From Agrypnia vestita (Eukaryota > Arthropoda > Insecta > Trichoptera > Phryganeidae): 64,000 nt of DNA. The stretch is from assembly GCA_016648135.1 (NCBI GenBank), contig JADDOH010007943.1:1-64000 (forward strand). Direction: 5' to 3'. The notes under the pieces were generated by a model that saw only the letters and a program-made list of their open reading frames with translations, was not told the DNA's origin and did not search any database. Numbering within the stretch: position 1 is the first letter of the stretch; every line of letters begins with the position of its first letter. The position numbers were made by a program, and so were the translations under genes. Below, piece by piece: positions 32,131 through 43,850 of this stretch.

Positions 32131-32390
32131 TAAAAAAATCAACATGCTTTTTTTCTTACTTGTTTTTCTTTTTTTTTAGAAATCAATAAATACTTGGACT
32201 CAGAAAGAAGTCTGTATTTGTAAAATTAGAAATATTCTTTCGTGGGTGTGTTGTAACGACGGGCGGCACCATCTCTGGGTAAAATTTCACTGTAGTCCCT
32301 TAGCTGTCTACGAACCAGAAATGGCCTTTTAGCGCCATCTATGGAATTATAATGAGACTGAAATATTTTATTTTTATTTATTTATTTATT

Positions 32391-32572
32391 CGGCCCTCGT
32401 AGCGCAGTGGGTATGACACTGGCTTTCCACACTGAGGGTTCCGGGTTCGATTCCCGGTGAGGTCACAATTTAATCTATGTGATTTACTCAAGCCTAGGTG
32501 TTTTGTGATGTATATCGCTTCTGTACTTGGGCCTGTTGTTGCCTACCTGACCTGTTGAAGCGTTTAAAAAAC
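32391..32572 (+). mobile_element. tRNA-derived SINE (family A, copy 2)
   Basis: The tRNA-like head has an A box TAGCGCAGTGGG, then tatgacactggctttccaca and a B box GGTTCGATTCC. The body with gtgatttactcaa, ttttgtgatgt and gggcctgtt is shared with 18680-18862 (opposite strand). The tail is A-rich. The head is 3'-continuous with the body, which argues against a functional tRNA gene. Confidence 0.88.
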
Positions 32573-32579
32573 ATGATGA

Positions 32580-33975
32580 AAATGCTCAAATTACAGTAGA
32601 TACATAAGAATGTTTTTTTATAATAAATTAAATCTATGTTATTACATGTTAACGTTATTTTTTTATATGTTTATTAGAGACACTAACAGGATAATAGGTA
32701 CATGATACTCTAATAATAAAACATTATAAATGAAGACTATGCCCATTATCCCAATTACAAATGTCTTCGGCACGCTCTAGTAACATGTATTTTTGCATTT
32801 AAGTATATTTTATATGTATATTTATGTGTATCGTATATTTAGTGTTTGAATGTAGTGCGATCAGTATTTAATAAATAATTGATTTAATGGATCTATAGGT
32901 TCAGGTCATCGTTTAGAAAATGGATGTTGTGTGTGAGTTATACTCCCCATAATGTGAGCCAAAGCTCGAGCTTATGGGAGGAGTATTTGCAAGCCAAATT
33001 AAAGTCCAAAAGCAGAAACCATTTACTTTTATTTATTTATTTGTTTATTTGGAAATATTAACAGATATAAGAAAATGATACATATAAATATATGAGAGTG
33101 CAAATAGTTGGTAATTAACATATTAACTTATATCCTAACATATCTCACATAGAAATAATTTTGAAGTACATAGTACATGTTAAAATAAAAGACATCAATT
33201 GTAACAGTAGTGAGTAGAACATAATAAAGTAAATAACAGTAGTAAGGTATACGTATTACCTAACTTAATTTATATCTTGCATTGCAGTAATGAATCAATA
33301 TTAAGTTATTAATCAAGTATTGTTAATTCAATGTTGCGTCGCAGAATTATGTTCACTTGTGATCTTAGGTGGTATAGAGACACATGATAGATGTCGATGT
33401 CGGTGAACAAGTCGTTGTAGACTCGGCACATTCTCGCTATGGGGAGCGTAATCCGTAATTAGTACGAGCTACAGGAATGTGGAAAATGCACTGTGTTCTA
33501 TTAGCTCTTGCTGGGACGTGGATGTTGATAAGTGATAAATTATAAAAGTGATAAAAATAAATAAAGTAGTAATTATTATTATACAAAAACCATTTGAGGC
33601 GATACATCGCTGTCTAAAGTCAAGGATTTGACTTCTTTCTTATCTTGGCGTTACAAGGTTTGATTTTTGTTTCGGACGTTTTCAGCTGTGGCTCATGAAC
33701 GATTGCACCGCGTGCACGTCCGCCCAGAGTGCGGCGGTGTGAGCGTGCTGAACGCGCCCCATGGCTACCGCACGTGCATTATTTGTATTATCGTCTTGTC
33801 TAGCTGTCTGGGCGGAATGGTCCACGCGTCAGACGAATGAATGAACGAGTATCGATTTATTTTTAGATCTTGTCACATCCCTGAACGGGCGTTGAATTAC
33901 TGTATTTGGTTTCTTTCTGCGGCGACCCGGCCTGCGACGCATACCTATCGCGTACTTAATTCTCGCGCGTTCTGG
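32580..33975. other. No gene recognised
   Basis: AT-rich DNA with (ttta)n near 33030, possibly another LINE tail. A GC-richer, CpG-containing patch lies at 33690-33830. No supported coding segment. Confidence 0.4.
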
Positions 33976-33979
33976 TCTG

Positions 33980-34110
33980 CAGTATTTATTTATTTATTTT
34001 ATTTATTTATTTAACGCCCTTATGGGCTTTTACAAATATACAGAATATAAATTTTAAAAAATAACATAAGACAGATAAAATAATAATACAGTTAAAAGGT
34101 ACAAATAATA
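33980..34110 (-). mobile_element. LINE 3' end with (TAAA)n tail
   Basis: Plus-strand (attt)n is followed by aacgcccttatgggcttttaca, the inverted form of the hairpin-tail block at 2771. It is the same terminus type as at 1631. Confidence 0.55.
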
Positions 34111-34947
34111 ATAGTTAAAAGGTAAAATAATAATACAGAAAAATTTATTGTCCATTTCCATTTCATTGAGATGTGAATAATTGTATCAGCTTCGTCCTAT
34201 ACACAGTTATATTATCAGCAAAAATGTCAGCCGCCTCTGCATGTTCAATTCCCTAATGGGTGTAATCTGGGAACTACAGAGTTTGCTAATGCATTAGTTC
34301 TGACATTTCCACTACAATAGAATAATGCACTGTGTCTTGACGACCTCGATGGGGCATACAATCTGGGGACAATCAATCGTCCACACACTCACAGCCTTAA
34401 TTCGCGGCCGAAGTATATATTAAAAGTGAGTCATTTTTGGCGAGTTAGTTAATATAGTTTAGTTAATATTATACAGAAGGGGAGTCTTCTATATTAAATT
34501 TTGAATAGAAACTATTTTTTACATTTTGGATGAGATTTCGGCGATTGAGGAGATTAGCGACATCAAAGTTTGTATTTTTTATTTCCAATATTTCTGAGCT
34601 ACCTTTTGTGAAACGTTAGACTATGTTTAGATGTGATCAGTGTAATACTTCATCTGTCGACGAGAGATTCTGTTCATCTTGAATGTTGAGAAGTGAAATA
34701 TAAAATTATAATTAAACTCGCGTAGAGGTAACATAGTTTATAGAGCAAAGCCAGCGAGCGTCAGACTTTCATTATAGTATCAAACCTGAAATATAAAGGT
34801 AAGAAGATTTGAATATTCTGACATTTGAGTTCGGGGGATTTTGACAGACAACAGGTAATACAGGTACAAATGGTGTGTAAGTAAAACATTAAAATATAAG
34901 GTATCGGGTAATATTGTTACATAGTGGCCCGAATAAAATATATAAAA

Positions 34948-35285
34948 CTAGCAGTAACCCGTCAAAAATGACGGAACATCGGTTCGCGTCTTTATATATA
35001 TTTATAACATATTTTTGGCGGTCTACGCAGAGGCGGCCGTAGCCACATGCGTTAATCGGCCGGTTCAATCCCCCATCTCCGGCCGTTTTTTTACGAAATT
35101 ACGGACGTTACACGAATTTACGGAGACAGACAGACGGATGGACGAACAGATCACGAAATTATTAAGTTTTATTCAGATTTGTTACTATAATGTACATGAC
35201 ATGAGCTTTTGCATAGCTTCGAAGCCTCTGACGAAAGAAATGACCCGCGAAAAACGTCTAGCAATGATTAATATGAATGTATAAC
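34948..35285 (-). mobile_element. Helitron 3' end
   Basis: On the minus strand a CCGTCA-tttt-TGACGG hairpin (34958-34974) is followed by GTTACTG and CTAG, with T as the next base. A hairpin about 7-10 nt before CTRR and insertion before T is the Helitron 3' signature. The body includes a gacagacagacggatggacg run at about 35128. Related ends are at 48630 (+), 52447 (+), 58996 (-, decayed) and 26876 (+, decayed). Confidence 0.75.
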
Positions 35286-35349
35286 ACTGTCCCGTTAAAC
35301 ATATTAAAAAATCAGGTTTGCTATTTTTACGTTTTACGTACTCATTTAT

Positions 35350-35377
35350 TCCCCCCCCCCTCCCCCCGACCCCCCCA
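35350..35377. repeat. C-rich homopolymer tract
   Basis: Long C runs broken by single t, ga and similar bases. Confidence 0.95.
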
Positions 35378-35574
35378 AATCCTCCGAAATCAAATGTCGT
35401 AATATCCAAACATTCATATCTACTAGTGTACATCTGCAGAAAATATTTCAGGTTTTTCACCCAATTTCGTGACTAAGTGTCATTTTACTATCGGCTGAGC
35501 TGAATTAGGAGGGAATATTTATACATAAAAGTGCACACTTTTAAGAATATATTAAAAGAAATATTAAAAAATAT

Positions 35575-35670
35575 TCATCATCATCACTCTTGGCTCTGCA
35601 ACCCCTGGTGGGTCTTGGCCTTCTCGAGAATCTTCCTCCACTCATCTCGGTTTTATGCCCACTCTCTCCA
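35575..35670 (-). mobile_element. RTE-type LINE 3' end
   Basis: The minus strand encodes RDEWRKILEKAKTHQGLQSQ, then E and a stop, directly followed by a TGATGATGA tail. This is the same ORF terminus type as at 25870 (+). Confidence 0.75.
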
Positions 35671-35679
35671 GTTCAGAAG

Positions 35680-36165
35680 CTCGTTCCAAAAAATTTCAAT
35701 ATTGGCGGAAAATTCTTGATCGGATCCTCCGCGGTGACCACTCCCATTTCATCCGTAATCGTTAGAATAAAATTTAAAAAAAATAATTAAAATTGTCTTT
35801 GACGTAGGGGTTTTTGGAAACGTCGATTTTTGACAAAACGGCGGGCGTTTGAATTTAAAATATCGTTTTTTGGGGAAAAATTCGGGTTATTGTGCCGATA
35901 AAAAAAATTAAGTCACTTAAAAAAAATCCGACGGTCCGTGGCCCGATCGCTGTGGCGCGACGCGTGCTCAACAAAGGGACGCCACTCCATCAGCTATAAC
36001 TTGGTTATTTTTTTTGAAAATTTGCTTGAAATTTTCACCAGACAAACTTAGAAGACTCGAAGCTCTAAGAAAAATGATTTTTTCGACCTTTCTATGTAGG
36101 TATTCCTCCTTAAGCTCATGTTTTACTTTTACCGCAGTAAGTGTAGTGATTAGCGCAGTCGACGC
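35680..36165. other. No gene recognised
   Basis: A 66-codon frame (35590-35790) is the shadow of the LINE end plus random sequence. Nothing else is supported. Confidence 0.4.
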
Positions 36166-36169
36166 AGGC

Positions 36170-36400
36170 ACTCGGTGATGCAATTACTGTCGGCGGCGCG
36201 GCGGAGGCGGAAGCGCCACGTGCGCGCGCACCTGGCACTTCCTGCGCCCAACCGGGAAGTCGGCGCTGGAGGAATATAAAGCGGACGTCAGGTGGGTCGG
36301 CCGCCGGACTCTTCGAGGATTGGCCGAGAAATTTGCAGCCGCGACTTTTTACTTTTTTTTCAGCGCGGGGTAAAACGAGAGGCACATAAACGCGGCTAGC
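36170..36400 (+). promoter_or_regulatory. Candidate CpG-rich promoter with TATA box
   Basis: This is a sharp GC- and CpG-rich island in AT-rich surroundings (for example gtcggcggcgcggcggaggc). It contains TATAAA at 36275-36280 preceded by ggagga, with GC-rich DNA on both sides. About 30 nt downstream is gtgggtcggccgcc. No coding exon was recognised within the next kilobases, so this remains a guess. Confidence 0.3.
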
Positions 36401-36579
36401 GGCAATTCATCGAGAATGCTAGGATTTGTTCCGCGCACTGCCAGGGTTTTCTAAAGTACCCGCGTACTGAGAACTAGCGGAGGAGTAGACTCGAGAGTTG
36501 ATGTTGCTTGTACTCTGTGTATGTATTATCAATTACGTCAATTAAATGTATATACTATTAGACAGATGAAGACACTGTC

Positions 36580-37347
36580 GGCCGTATTCTGGAAATAGCA
36601 ATATTGGGATCCTAAGATTGTTATCGCAACACTTAATAGACGAGAATAAAAATTAAAATAAGCGAGACGTAGGCGTAAGTCAGTGTGTGTTATCCGTCAA
36701 ACGTCAAAATATAAATACGAGTCCAACGCGACAATGACAATTTTGGGATGCTACGGTAGAAGAAATTAATAAGTGCACATGAAAAAATATTTTTTCCTAT
36801 AAGTTTAAATGCAGCATTAGTACTTATTTAATGTAATTTTAGTCGAAATATTTTTATTTATTTATTTTTTATTTTTTAATTTATTTTATTGGTTTTTTTA
36901 CAGCCGTAAAATTAATAAATCTTGAAAAAAAAAAACAATTGTTGATGTACAGAGCCTTGGGCCAATTACAAGAAAACACGTATATACAACAATATTAAAC
37001 CAGGATCGATAAAAATCGAAATATGAGAATTGCGAGGTTACGTTTGCGATAGGTTCTTCGGATCCGTGTGAAGCTCTGTCAGACTTAACCGCGTTAAGAT
37101 AACACCTGAGAAATCAATCCCTTTTCCTCAGGCATTGCAGACAACGGACACCGCGAATAAAGGTAATTTGCTTCGAGAAAGATAATATGTGAAAATATAC
37201 AAAACTATTTATCTAACACTATCTAAATAAATGTACGACGTATACCTACGTCTCGTTTTTTTTATTATTCTCATCTACTAAATGTCCTTATAACAAGTCT
37301 TATAACAAATCTTAAGATCTCAATATTTCTATTTTCGAAATAAGGCC
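36580..37347. mobile_element. Foldback/TIR element (family shared with 39812)
   Basis: The left end is GGCCGTATTCTGGAAATAGC. The right end, complemented, is GGCCTTATTTCGAAAATAG. Both continue with AATATTG(A/G)GATC, TAAGAT and then TAGA(C/T)GAGAATAA. The ends are homologous to 39812-40480. The interior is AT-rich with no transposase. Confidence 0.65.
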
Positions 37348-37479
37348 ATCTGTGTATCTTTAATTTAAAAATAAAACACTCCCTTCTCTTATTCTCAGTA
37401 TAACAACATTGATATGGTGATGATTGTTATCCCAACACAATGACGGGACGAACTTATTTATACATCAAAACGTAATTTT

Positions 37480-37730
37480 AAACTCGCGCTTTTTGTTATT
37501 TGCGGACGACTTAAAGCTTATATAAAGGTGGTATATCTTGGACGATTTTCATCTTCTCCAAACAGATATATCAAATGTACGTGAATGGGGGAAGCGAAAT
37601 AAACTCGTGTTTATTGTTTCGAAGTGTTCCGTTACATCATTCACTAGGGCCCAAAAATCTAAAACGAACGTCGAATGTTAAGGATCTAGGCATTAGATTT
37701 GTGGAAGTTAAATTTGTGTTAAACTAGTGA
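37480..37730 (+). pseudogene. LINE reverse-transcriptase fragment
   Basis: LLFADDLKLI contains the FADD form of the reverse-transcriptase active-site box. After a stop comes DFHLLQTDISNVREWGKRNK, then LVFIVSKCSVTSFTRAQKSK. This is the region after the YADD box in Jockey/I-type LINEs (LQ.D...V..W.....L.....KC....F.R). Stops show decay. The open frame at 37741-38037 may be its further decayed continuation. Confidence 0.65.
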
Positions 37731-38054
37731 AAAGTTCCCTTTGTGTGGACTGCTCCTCTCGACAAAAATAACTCAAGGTGTGCGTAAAACAAAGTTTAAC
37801 AGGTCGGGTGCGCTCCCTAGACACGTATGCGAATTCGACCTATTTTTCCTGCGTTTACGGGTTTTTAAAGCTTATCATTGGTTATATCTCGAGTTTTTGA
37901 ATGAATTAAGGAGTTCTATTTGTCAAGTAACCTCGTTTGTCGCGCAAACCGGACAAAAAAACATTCCAAATGTCGTCTTCGAACCGCGCATTAATTGTTT
38001 TATTTATATGTTTAAAAATTTAAATGAAAACTTTTAAATGAATTAGTGTGAAAA

Positions 38055-38350
38055 TTAAGTATTTACTCTTTTAACTCGTAGCGTCTGCTTGCTTGTCTGA
38101 CGAAAAAACTTTGGATCGATTTTTAACACTTTTCCCGTAATCGAATAGAGCTGAAACTTTGCAGGCGAACTCGTGGCGACGATAAAAATGATCTAAAAAT
38201 TTTTTAATAATAATTATAGTATAATTTTGGTTTTTTCGAAATTTTTTATTAATCAATTTTGTAGCCTCGCCCGACTCGAGCTCAACGCGTAGGGTAAGAG
38301 CTAAACCTGTTTTAACTAGGAAATGAGAAAGGGAGTATAATAAAAACTTG
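38055..38350. repeat. Dispersed repeat of unknown class, copy 1
   Basis: It shares ttttaactcgtagcgtctgc, tggatcgattttt, agctgaaactttgca, actcgtggcgacgat and tataataaaaacttggtttt with 57350-57885, and the middle part with 60760-61230. No ORF and no clear termini. Confidence 0.75.
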
Positions 38351-38670
38351 GTTTTTATGGGTTAGTTTTTTTATAGTCTTTGATATATTTAGAACGAAAA
38401 TATTGAAATACAATATCTTTAGTATTATTGCTTCCATGGTTTTATTCGATAAACATGTGCGTACATTTCGTTACTTATTTTCATAATTAATAATGAATGA
38501 GTAATTATTGAAGTCTGTATATTGAGAAACTGGAAATTGCAACTTCTTAGCGATTATTGTTGATTTTTTGCAGGAATATAACCATCACAAAAAAGTGTGT
38601 AAAAAACAGCAATCGTGCGCGAAATTGCGCGGCATCCGACCAGTTAATGTAGTGTAAATTAAAATAATTC

Positions 38671-39475
38671 CTAACTAACTTACCATCACGCCGTTTCCCC
38701 GTGGGGTTAGGCAGAGAGGGTAGAGCGCCATACACTTCTGTCCTGACATAACTTTCGCTTCATCTACATTCATACATCTTCGCATGCAAGCTCGACGGTT
38801 GTTCAGGCTTCTAACAGGACCATCTTCCAGTATCCGGTTAATCTGGTCATGCCGCGTCTTCCGTGGTCGCCCTCAACACTTGCATTATATATCTTTCTTA
38901 CCATTCTTTCCTCATTGATTCGCTCAACATGCCCAAACCACCTGAGCGACCCTATTTTTATTCTATGTATTATGCTACAATCAGCTTTACATTAATTCCT
39001 AATATCTTCATTCTTTACTCTATCATACATGGATTTGCCACACATACGTCTAAGGGATCTCATCTCCACTGCATTCAATCTACTTTCGTTCCTCTTCTGC
39101 CAGTTTCAGGCTTCACTTCTATACATTAGTGTCGGTACCAGAACTTCATTATGTACCGCTAGTTTTGCCTCGGTAGACATATTTCTATTAGAAATTATTG
39201 CATTCAAAGCACCCTTCACCGTTCACCCTATTCCCTGCAGTCTCTCTCCTCTCTATATCTTTCTCAATATTCCCTCTTCTATCGAACATCCCAAGTACAC
39301 AAACTCATCTACTTGTTCCAAACATTCATTGCCTACTAGTATTTCATACGTTGTCTTACTTTCCTCCTTCTCGAATACCACGATTTCGTTCACTCAAATT
39401 CAGTTTCTGTTGCCTTCAAATATCTCCCCGTATATTTTCTTTCCCACCCTCTCCTCGCTCATGCATTACACACGA
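38671..39475 (-). mobile_element. LINE 3' end (copy 4 of 6), longest of its subfamily
   Basis: It starts with the ggttagttag-type tail (seen as ctaactaacttaccatcacg) and the cgccgtttccccgtgggg block. The minus strand carries GSLRWFGHVERINEERMVRK, then IYNASVEG, followed upstream by decayed RT C-terminal sequence. Near 39405-39475 a second partial copy of the ttgccttcaa..tatattttctt block appears, so the copy is composite or internally duplicated. Plus-strand open frames here (for example 39029-39493) are shadows. Confidence 0.75.
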
Positions 39476-39811
39476 CGATACCGTGGAATATAAGTATAAT
39501 ATGTTTAAATTACATTATTTTTAGTGTACTGAATAACGTTGTTTTGATACCAGTTCCTGGAAGGCAGACCGTACTGTTTTAAAGATTTTTTGGTCGTTTT
39601 GTTTTGCTTACTTTTCAATACTGCAGTCCGAAGCCGGTAGCAATATTGAATTTTTTAGTATAAAATTGAAATAAAATGCATGCGCAAAAAAGGAACAAGT
39701 ACCTACATTCCGTTGTCATGCATATTCACATGATTGTGAAAACGGACGATTCTCAAATGGTGGTACGGAGATGATACGCTTGTTTTTGTTTTCATTTGTT
39801 ACACATAATCA

Positions 39812-40480
39812 TCCGTATTCTGAAAATAACAATGTCTGGATCTTTAAGATCTTTATCCCAACACTTAATAGACGATAATAAAGATTAAAAATGTCCAAAG
39901 CGGATTTTGTAATTCTACGGCTCAAATACACTGTATTAAAAGATGATATAAGAAAGATTGTTTCTTACAAACGTATTAATTTTTTCATCCACAGCGTCCA
40001 GATGAAATATAATGGCTAAACTTGTCATGACCGTGTTATCGCGTATTCAAATCTTCCCATCTTACAGATAACAATTTACATCTTTCTCCCTCCCTCTATA
40101 TCTATCTCATGTAGAAACTTACAGAAACAAACACCGACATAAAGCTGTCTCGTTTATTTTTAATTTTAATTATCGTCTATTAAGTGTTGGGATAAAGATC
40201 TTAAAGATCCAGACATATCTGTCAAATGTGAGGATGGGAAGATTTGAATGCGCGGTTACGCCGAACGCGCTCATGACAAGTTTATTTCATCTGGACGCTG
40301 TGGATGAAAAAATTAATACGTTTGTAAGAAACAATCTTTCTTATATCATCTTTTAATACAGTGTATTTGAGCCGTAGAATTACAAATCCGCTCTGGACAT
40401 TTTTAATTTTTATTATCGTCAATTAAGTGTTGGGATAAAGATCTTAGAGATCCAGACATTGTTATTTTCAGAATCGGGCC
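39812..40480. mobile_element. Foldback element with ~250-bp inverted arms
   Basis: Left arm 39812-40060 and right arm about 40230-40480 are inverted and close to identical (attctgaaaataacaatgtc, tggatctt, atcccaacacttaatagacg, and the aaagattgtttcttacaaac block). A third copy of the terminal segment, inverted, lies inside at 40151-40220, so one end has been duplicated internally. No coding capacity. The ends match 36580-37347. Confidence 0.85.
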
Positions 40481-40914
40481 GATTATCTATCGATAAAGAC
40501 TTTTTTTTTTAAATGTACAGCGGTATTTTGAGATATGGTGAATTTACGATTTTTTTTACTGAAACTGTTTTTTCTCCCGCTTTACGTTAAATTAGCTCTT
40601 AAAATTACCTGAAGAAAAAAAACGACGAAAATCGAAAATTGAAAGTACCCGACGAAAAACGATCGAAAAGTAGATCCATTTTTTTTTACATAACAATTAT
40701 TTAAAATATTTTTTGTAAATCTAGTCTGCGCAATTATTTTTTAAAACAGTTTCATTCGTTTATCTCAGAATATACTAAAACGGCACATATGCTTAATTAT
40801 ATACACAGCGACGAAATGCTGTTTCAATTCGTTTACAAAATAAATAATAATCTCTCGATATAAATAATGTTTTTTTTTAAATAAATACTAACTCGTCTGT
40901 ACTAAATTAAATTC

Positions 40915-41364
40915 TCACACTTTATTGAGAAAAGCATTCAATTTAATTTGCTTTAATTGTTGTTGCCTTCCTTGCAGAATCATAGCAGAAGGTCGAACGG
41001 CAGCTGTGACGCTTTTAACATTTGCGCTTCGATTGGAATCCCCATCTATCTCACAGAGCTCATCTGTTAACCTTTCTATAGAAGAAAGGATACGAGTTAG
41101 ATCGGCTGTTTTTAGGGTTTTCCCATCATTTTCTTTCTCATCCTCCTCTTCTTCGGGATTTTCTGACTGAGGGCGATGTAATATCTCCATCAACTCTTCT
41201 AATTCTTGATTCGAAAGTGGTTGGTCATGCACGACTAACAGTTCGGTCACATCTTCGGTTATTACGTCTTCGGCACCAACCGGCGTAATTGTGAATCGGT
41301 GTAAATCGAACCGCCGCAAAACGACGTTTCTTCTTCTTCTTCTTCTTAAAATAAGGCAATCCAC
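40915..41364 (-). pseudogene. pogo/Tigger-like transposase C-terminal fragment
   Basis: The 149-codon frame contains VTELLVVHDQPLSNQELEEL, then MEILHRPQ and an acidic stretch (ENPEEEEDEKE). A helical part with LTRILSSIERLTDELCEID follows, and the end is QGRQQQLKQIKLNAFLNKV. The order fits the C-terminal tail of Tigger/pogo/CENP-B-like transposases (V..L...H...L...EL.EL..., acidic linker, and a terminal ..Q..L..F). The N-terminal HTH and catalytic domains are missing, and the initial RRRRRR comes from a CTT-repeat. It could instead be a host exon derived from such a transposase, but no splice sites support that. Confidence 0.5.
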
Positions 41365-41416
41365 CCGTAAAGAGCGATTTGTGCCATTTTGTAAGTAAAT
41401 GAAAGGGTATAATTAA

Positions 41417-41890
41417 TCATATATTTATGTCATTTACTGACAAGAATTTTGATATTATCGCTATCAGATTAGGCGAGTTTATAGCGAGAAGATGACAAAT
41501 ATTGGTTGGGAGTTGGAATTTAGCCTCGATCAGCTCATTGTAAAAGGCATTATAGTTCCTCAATGGGAAGGCAAAAAACATGTGATCAAGGGTCTCCTCC
41601 TCCGAACCACACTGAGGGCGATATAATGCCTCCTCGCAGATTGGAATTTCCACTATGTTCAGTCTGAACAAATGAGCAGCTACTAGACAATGGCCAATTC
41701 TCGTTCTAGAGATTACGGAGATAAGTTCTTTCGAAGAGCTTTTTATTACAAAACCAGGGTTTGCTAGGAATATTAGTCTGTATACTTTTTAAACGCTTTC
41801 CCTCGTGATCACTCGTATCACTACACAATGATATCCAGATGTCTTTAGTACGCTTTTTAACACTATTCAGCCTTTCATTCATTGGGCAGA
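41417..41890 (-). pseudogene. LINE ORF2 C-terminus (Jockey/R1-like)
   Basis: Read from 41890 down in two frames: DIWISLCSDTSDHEGKRLKS, then IQTNIPSKPW, frameshift, SKELISVISRTRIGHCLVAA and HLFRLNIVEIPIC. Next is CGSEEETLDHMFFAFP, then a tail to the stop at 41417. The R.R.GH......L.R......P.C..C....ET..H..F.CP layout is the zinc-finger-like C-terminal domain of Jockey/R1-group LINEs. The usual last Cys is Ala here (FAFP), and the first C..C is C......CG. Confidence 0.78.
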
Positions 41891-41964
41891 AGAAACGAAA
41901 ACGACGTTTACCTGTATTTATTCTATTTTCAATAAAGAATTAGAAATTTCCCTAAATTGTGTCG

Positions 41965-42130
41965 GGTCTGTCCACCCGACCGTTTGAGGAGCGGCGAGCG
42001 CGGCGCGGCACGCCCCCCGCCGCCGCACCACCGCGGGCCGGCGCTCAGTCCCAGCGCCGCGGTGGTGGCCGACGCCGTCTCTCGGAGCGTCGTTGTAGTA
42101 CTGCACTCGGGTACAGCGCCCAGCACGCCG
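41965..42130. other. GC- and CpG-rich island, possible exon
   Basis: A strongly GC-rich block, unlike its surroundings, open in several frames on both strands. On minus an acceptor-like CCACAG at about 42145 would open a frame IFSHGVLGAVPECSTTTTLR. On plus a frame contains LSPSAAVVADAVSRSVVVVL. Neither is recognised, and I give no function. Confidence 0.3.
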
Positions 42131-42329
42131 TGGGAAAATATCTGTGGATTCGGTATATTCGCCCAAATAGTGACATTTTTTAATAAAATATATTGTGCGT
42201 ACTTCGAATTGAAAAAATGTTCAGTGAACTTGTGAGATGATTCGACGGTAGTTTGGTATTTTCTTAATGTTGAATTCAAATGCATTGCGGTTGTTTATTT
42301 TAATATAATTTATGATGAACTTTTTTTCG

Positions 42330-42530
42330 GGGTGTCCCAAAAACTTACGCGGAGTCTTATTCGTTAAATTTTGAATAGAAAATATTCTTTACACTTTGAG
42401 TGAAATGTCAACACTTGCAGAGTTAATTGACATCAAAGATTGCATTTTTTTTTTTGTTTTTAATATTTTTGGCTTAAGTTTTGTAAAACGTTGGACTATC
42501 GTGAAAAGTATAACTCGAGTCAAATAAAAT
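42330..42530. repeat. Fragment of the 54378-type foldback family
   Basis: ggggtgtcccaaaaa at 42330 is followed by attttgaatagaaaatattc and by the family core (gacatcaaagattgcatttt, ttgtaaaacgttggactatc). A similar fragment is at 34480-34630. Confidence 0.5.
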
Positions 42531-43475
42531 AATGAATACCCTACAGAAATTAGAAAAAAAATATATTTCACTTGAATTTTTTATATTCCAAATAAGTTGC
42601 TGTTACGTTATATTATGTGATGTTATCGTTGTTTTTAATGTTTCTTATTTATTTATTAATTTACTAGTCCCTTATACTTGTACTCCTGCTTCCCAAAGTT
42701 TTTACTTAATGGGGCAGTAACAAAAAATGGAAATGTAATTTAATATGTGTAATATGTAATTTAACATGTAAAAATTTATCGTATCATGATTTTGTTTATT
42801 TAAGTAATAATAAATAAAAAATACATCTTTTTACAAAAAATGAGTCAAAAAACTTTTAAAAAAAGAAAACTTTAATGCTGCTTATCTCCGCTTACATTTC
42901 ACCCAATTTGAATGAATATTATGTATTCATTTTAAAAAAAAGATTCTCTTGAAGTTTTTGATGCTAGGTACGAGACACTGCGTGATTTCTGAAAGTGGTT
43001 GATTAATTTAAATATATAAACACAATTCATTACATTATAAATTTTATAAATATTTTTAATGTGTAAGTTTTTTGTACGAGTATGTATGCATATAATTTTA
43101 TTTTTACTTAAAATATCATGACTGAAATTCAGTTTAAAAAATTACAAGTTTTTAATTACGGATCACAATATTACCGCTTAATCTATCGTACTTTTTGGCA
43201 GTAGGGTCACAAGTTTAAGTGCTATCTTAATGTTTGTTGTAATATCTTAGCAATGTTTTTTTATTATCAGCGATTTACACTCAAAACACCAGTTTTTTTA
43301 AATCTACATTAGTGTTACAACACGTTTCAGACGGAAAATGAATAGTTTTATATCCTTAATTTATTTTAAAAATCAAGGAATATATGCCAACACATATTTT
43401 AAATATTTCTTATCCATATATTTTGATATTTATAAATAGTTTTGTATAAATACCACTATCTATTGATTGAAAAAT
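42531..43475. other. No gene recognised
   Basis: Very AT-rich; nothing supported. Confidence 0.45.
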
Positions 43476-43477
43476 TA

Positions 43478-43850
43478 ATATGTTTCGGGGGCAGTGTCTC
43501 TTCATCAGGATACTATAATAAAAATTAAAATTGGATGTATAGACGTTAAAAAAAGTATGTGAGAGTTGAGTTACTAAATGGGAACCAACGTGAAAATAAA
43601 TTTTTAAGGTAACTATTTGCAAAAAGAATTTGGTTATTATATAATATTTAATTTGATATTGACTTCTTTTTCTTTGTCTTTGCCACTTCCCAAAACTTTT
43701 TATAATTTTTAAAATTTCTTTTTTTACCAACTTTAATCATATGTTATTTGTATGTGAAATTTCCAAACTCTCGTTCATATCATAATTCAAAATTTATTTG
43801 CAAATTCAGAATAGTTATATTATTTTAAGAAAATAGTGCAAACCTAGCGT
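43478..43850 (-). mobile_element. PLE 3' end fragment with mutated hammerhead-like motif
   Basis: At 43478-43509 the minus strand reads CCTGATGA, A, GAGACACTGCCCCC, GAAACATATT; stem II no longer pairs fully. Upstream on that strand is the ataaatttttaaggtaacta/tttgcaaaaa block also found in the PLE at 24480. Then come a decayed gaaataa..tttggaaatttc part and a remnant of the FANHL region (about 43795: gcaaattcagaat). No intact ORF. Confidence 0.6.

Noticed and set aside
32391..32466. tRNA gene candidate
   Set aside because: The same head plus body recurs at 18680-18862 on the other strand, so it is a SINE family and not a single tRNA gene.
39029..39524. Plus-strand open frames of 108 and 154 codons
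   Set aside because: They lie antisense on a minus-strand LINE copy and are low-complexity shadows.
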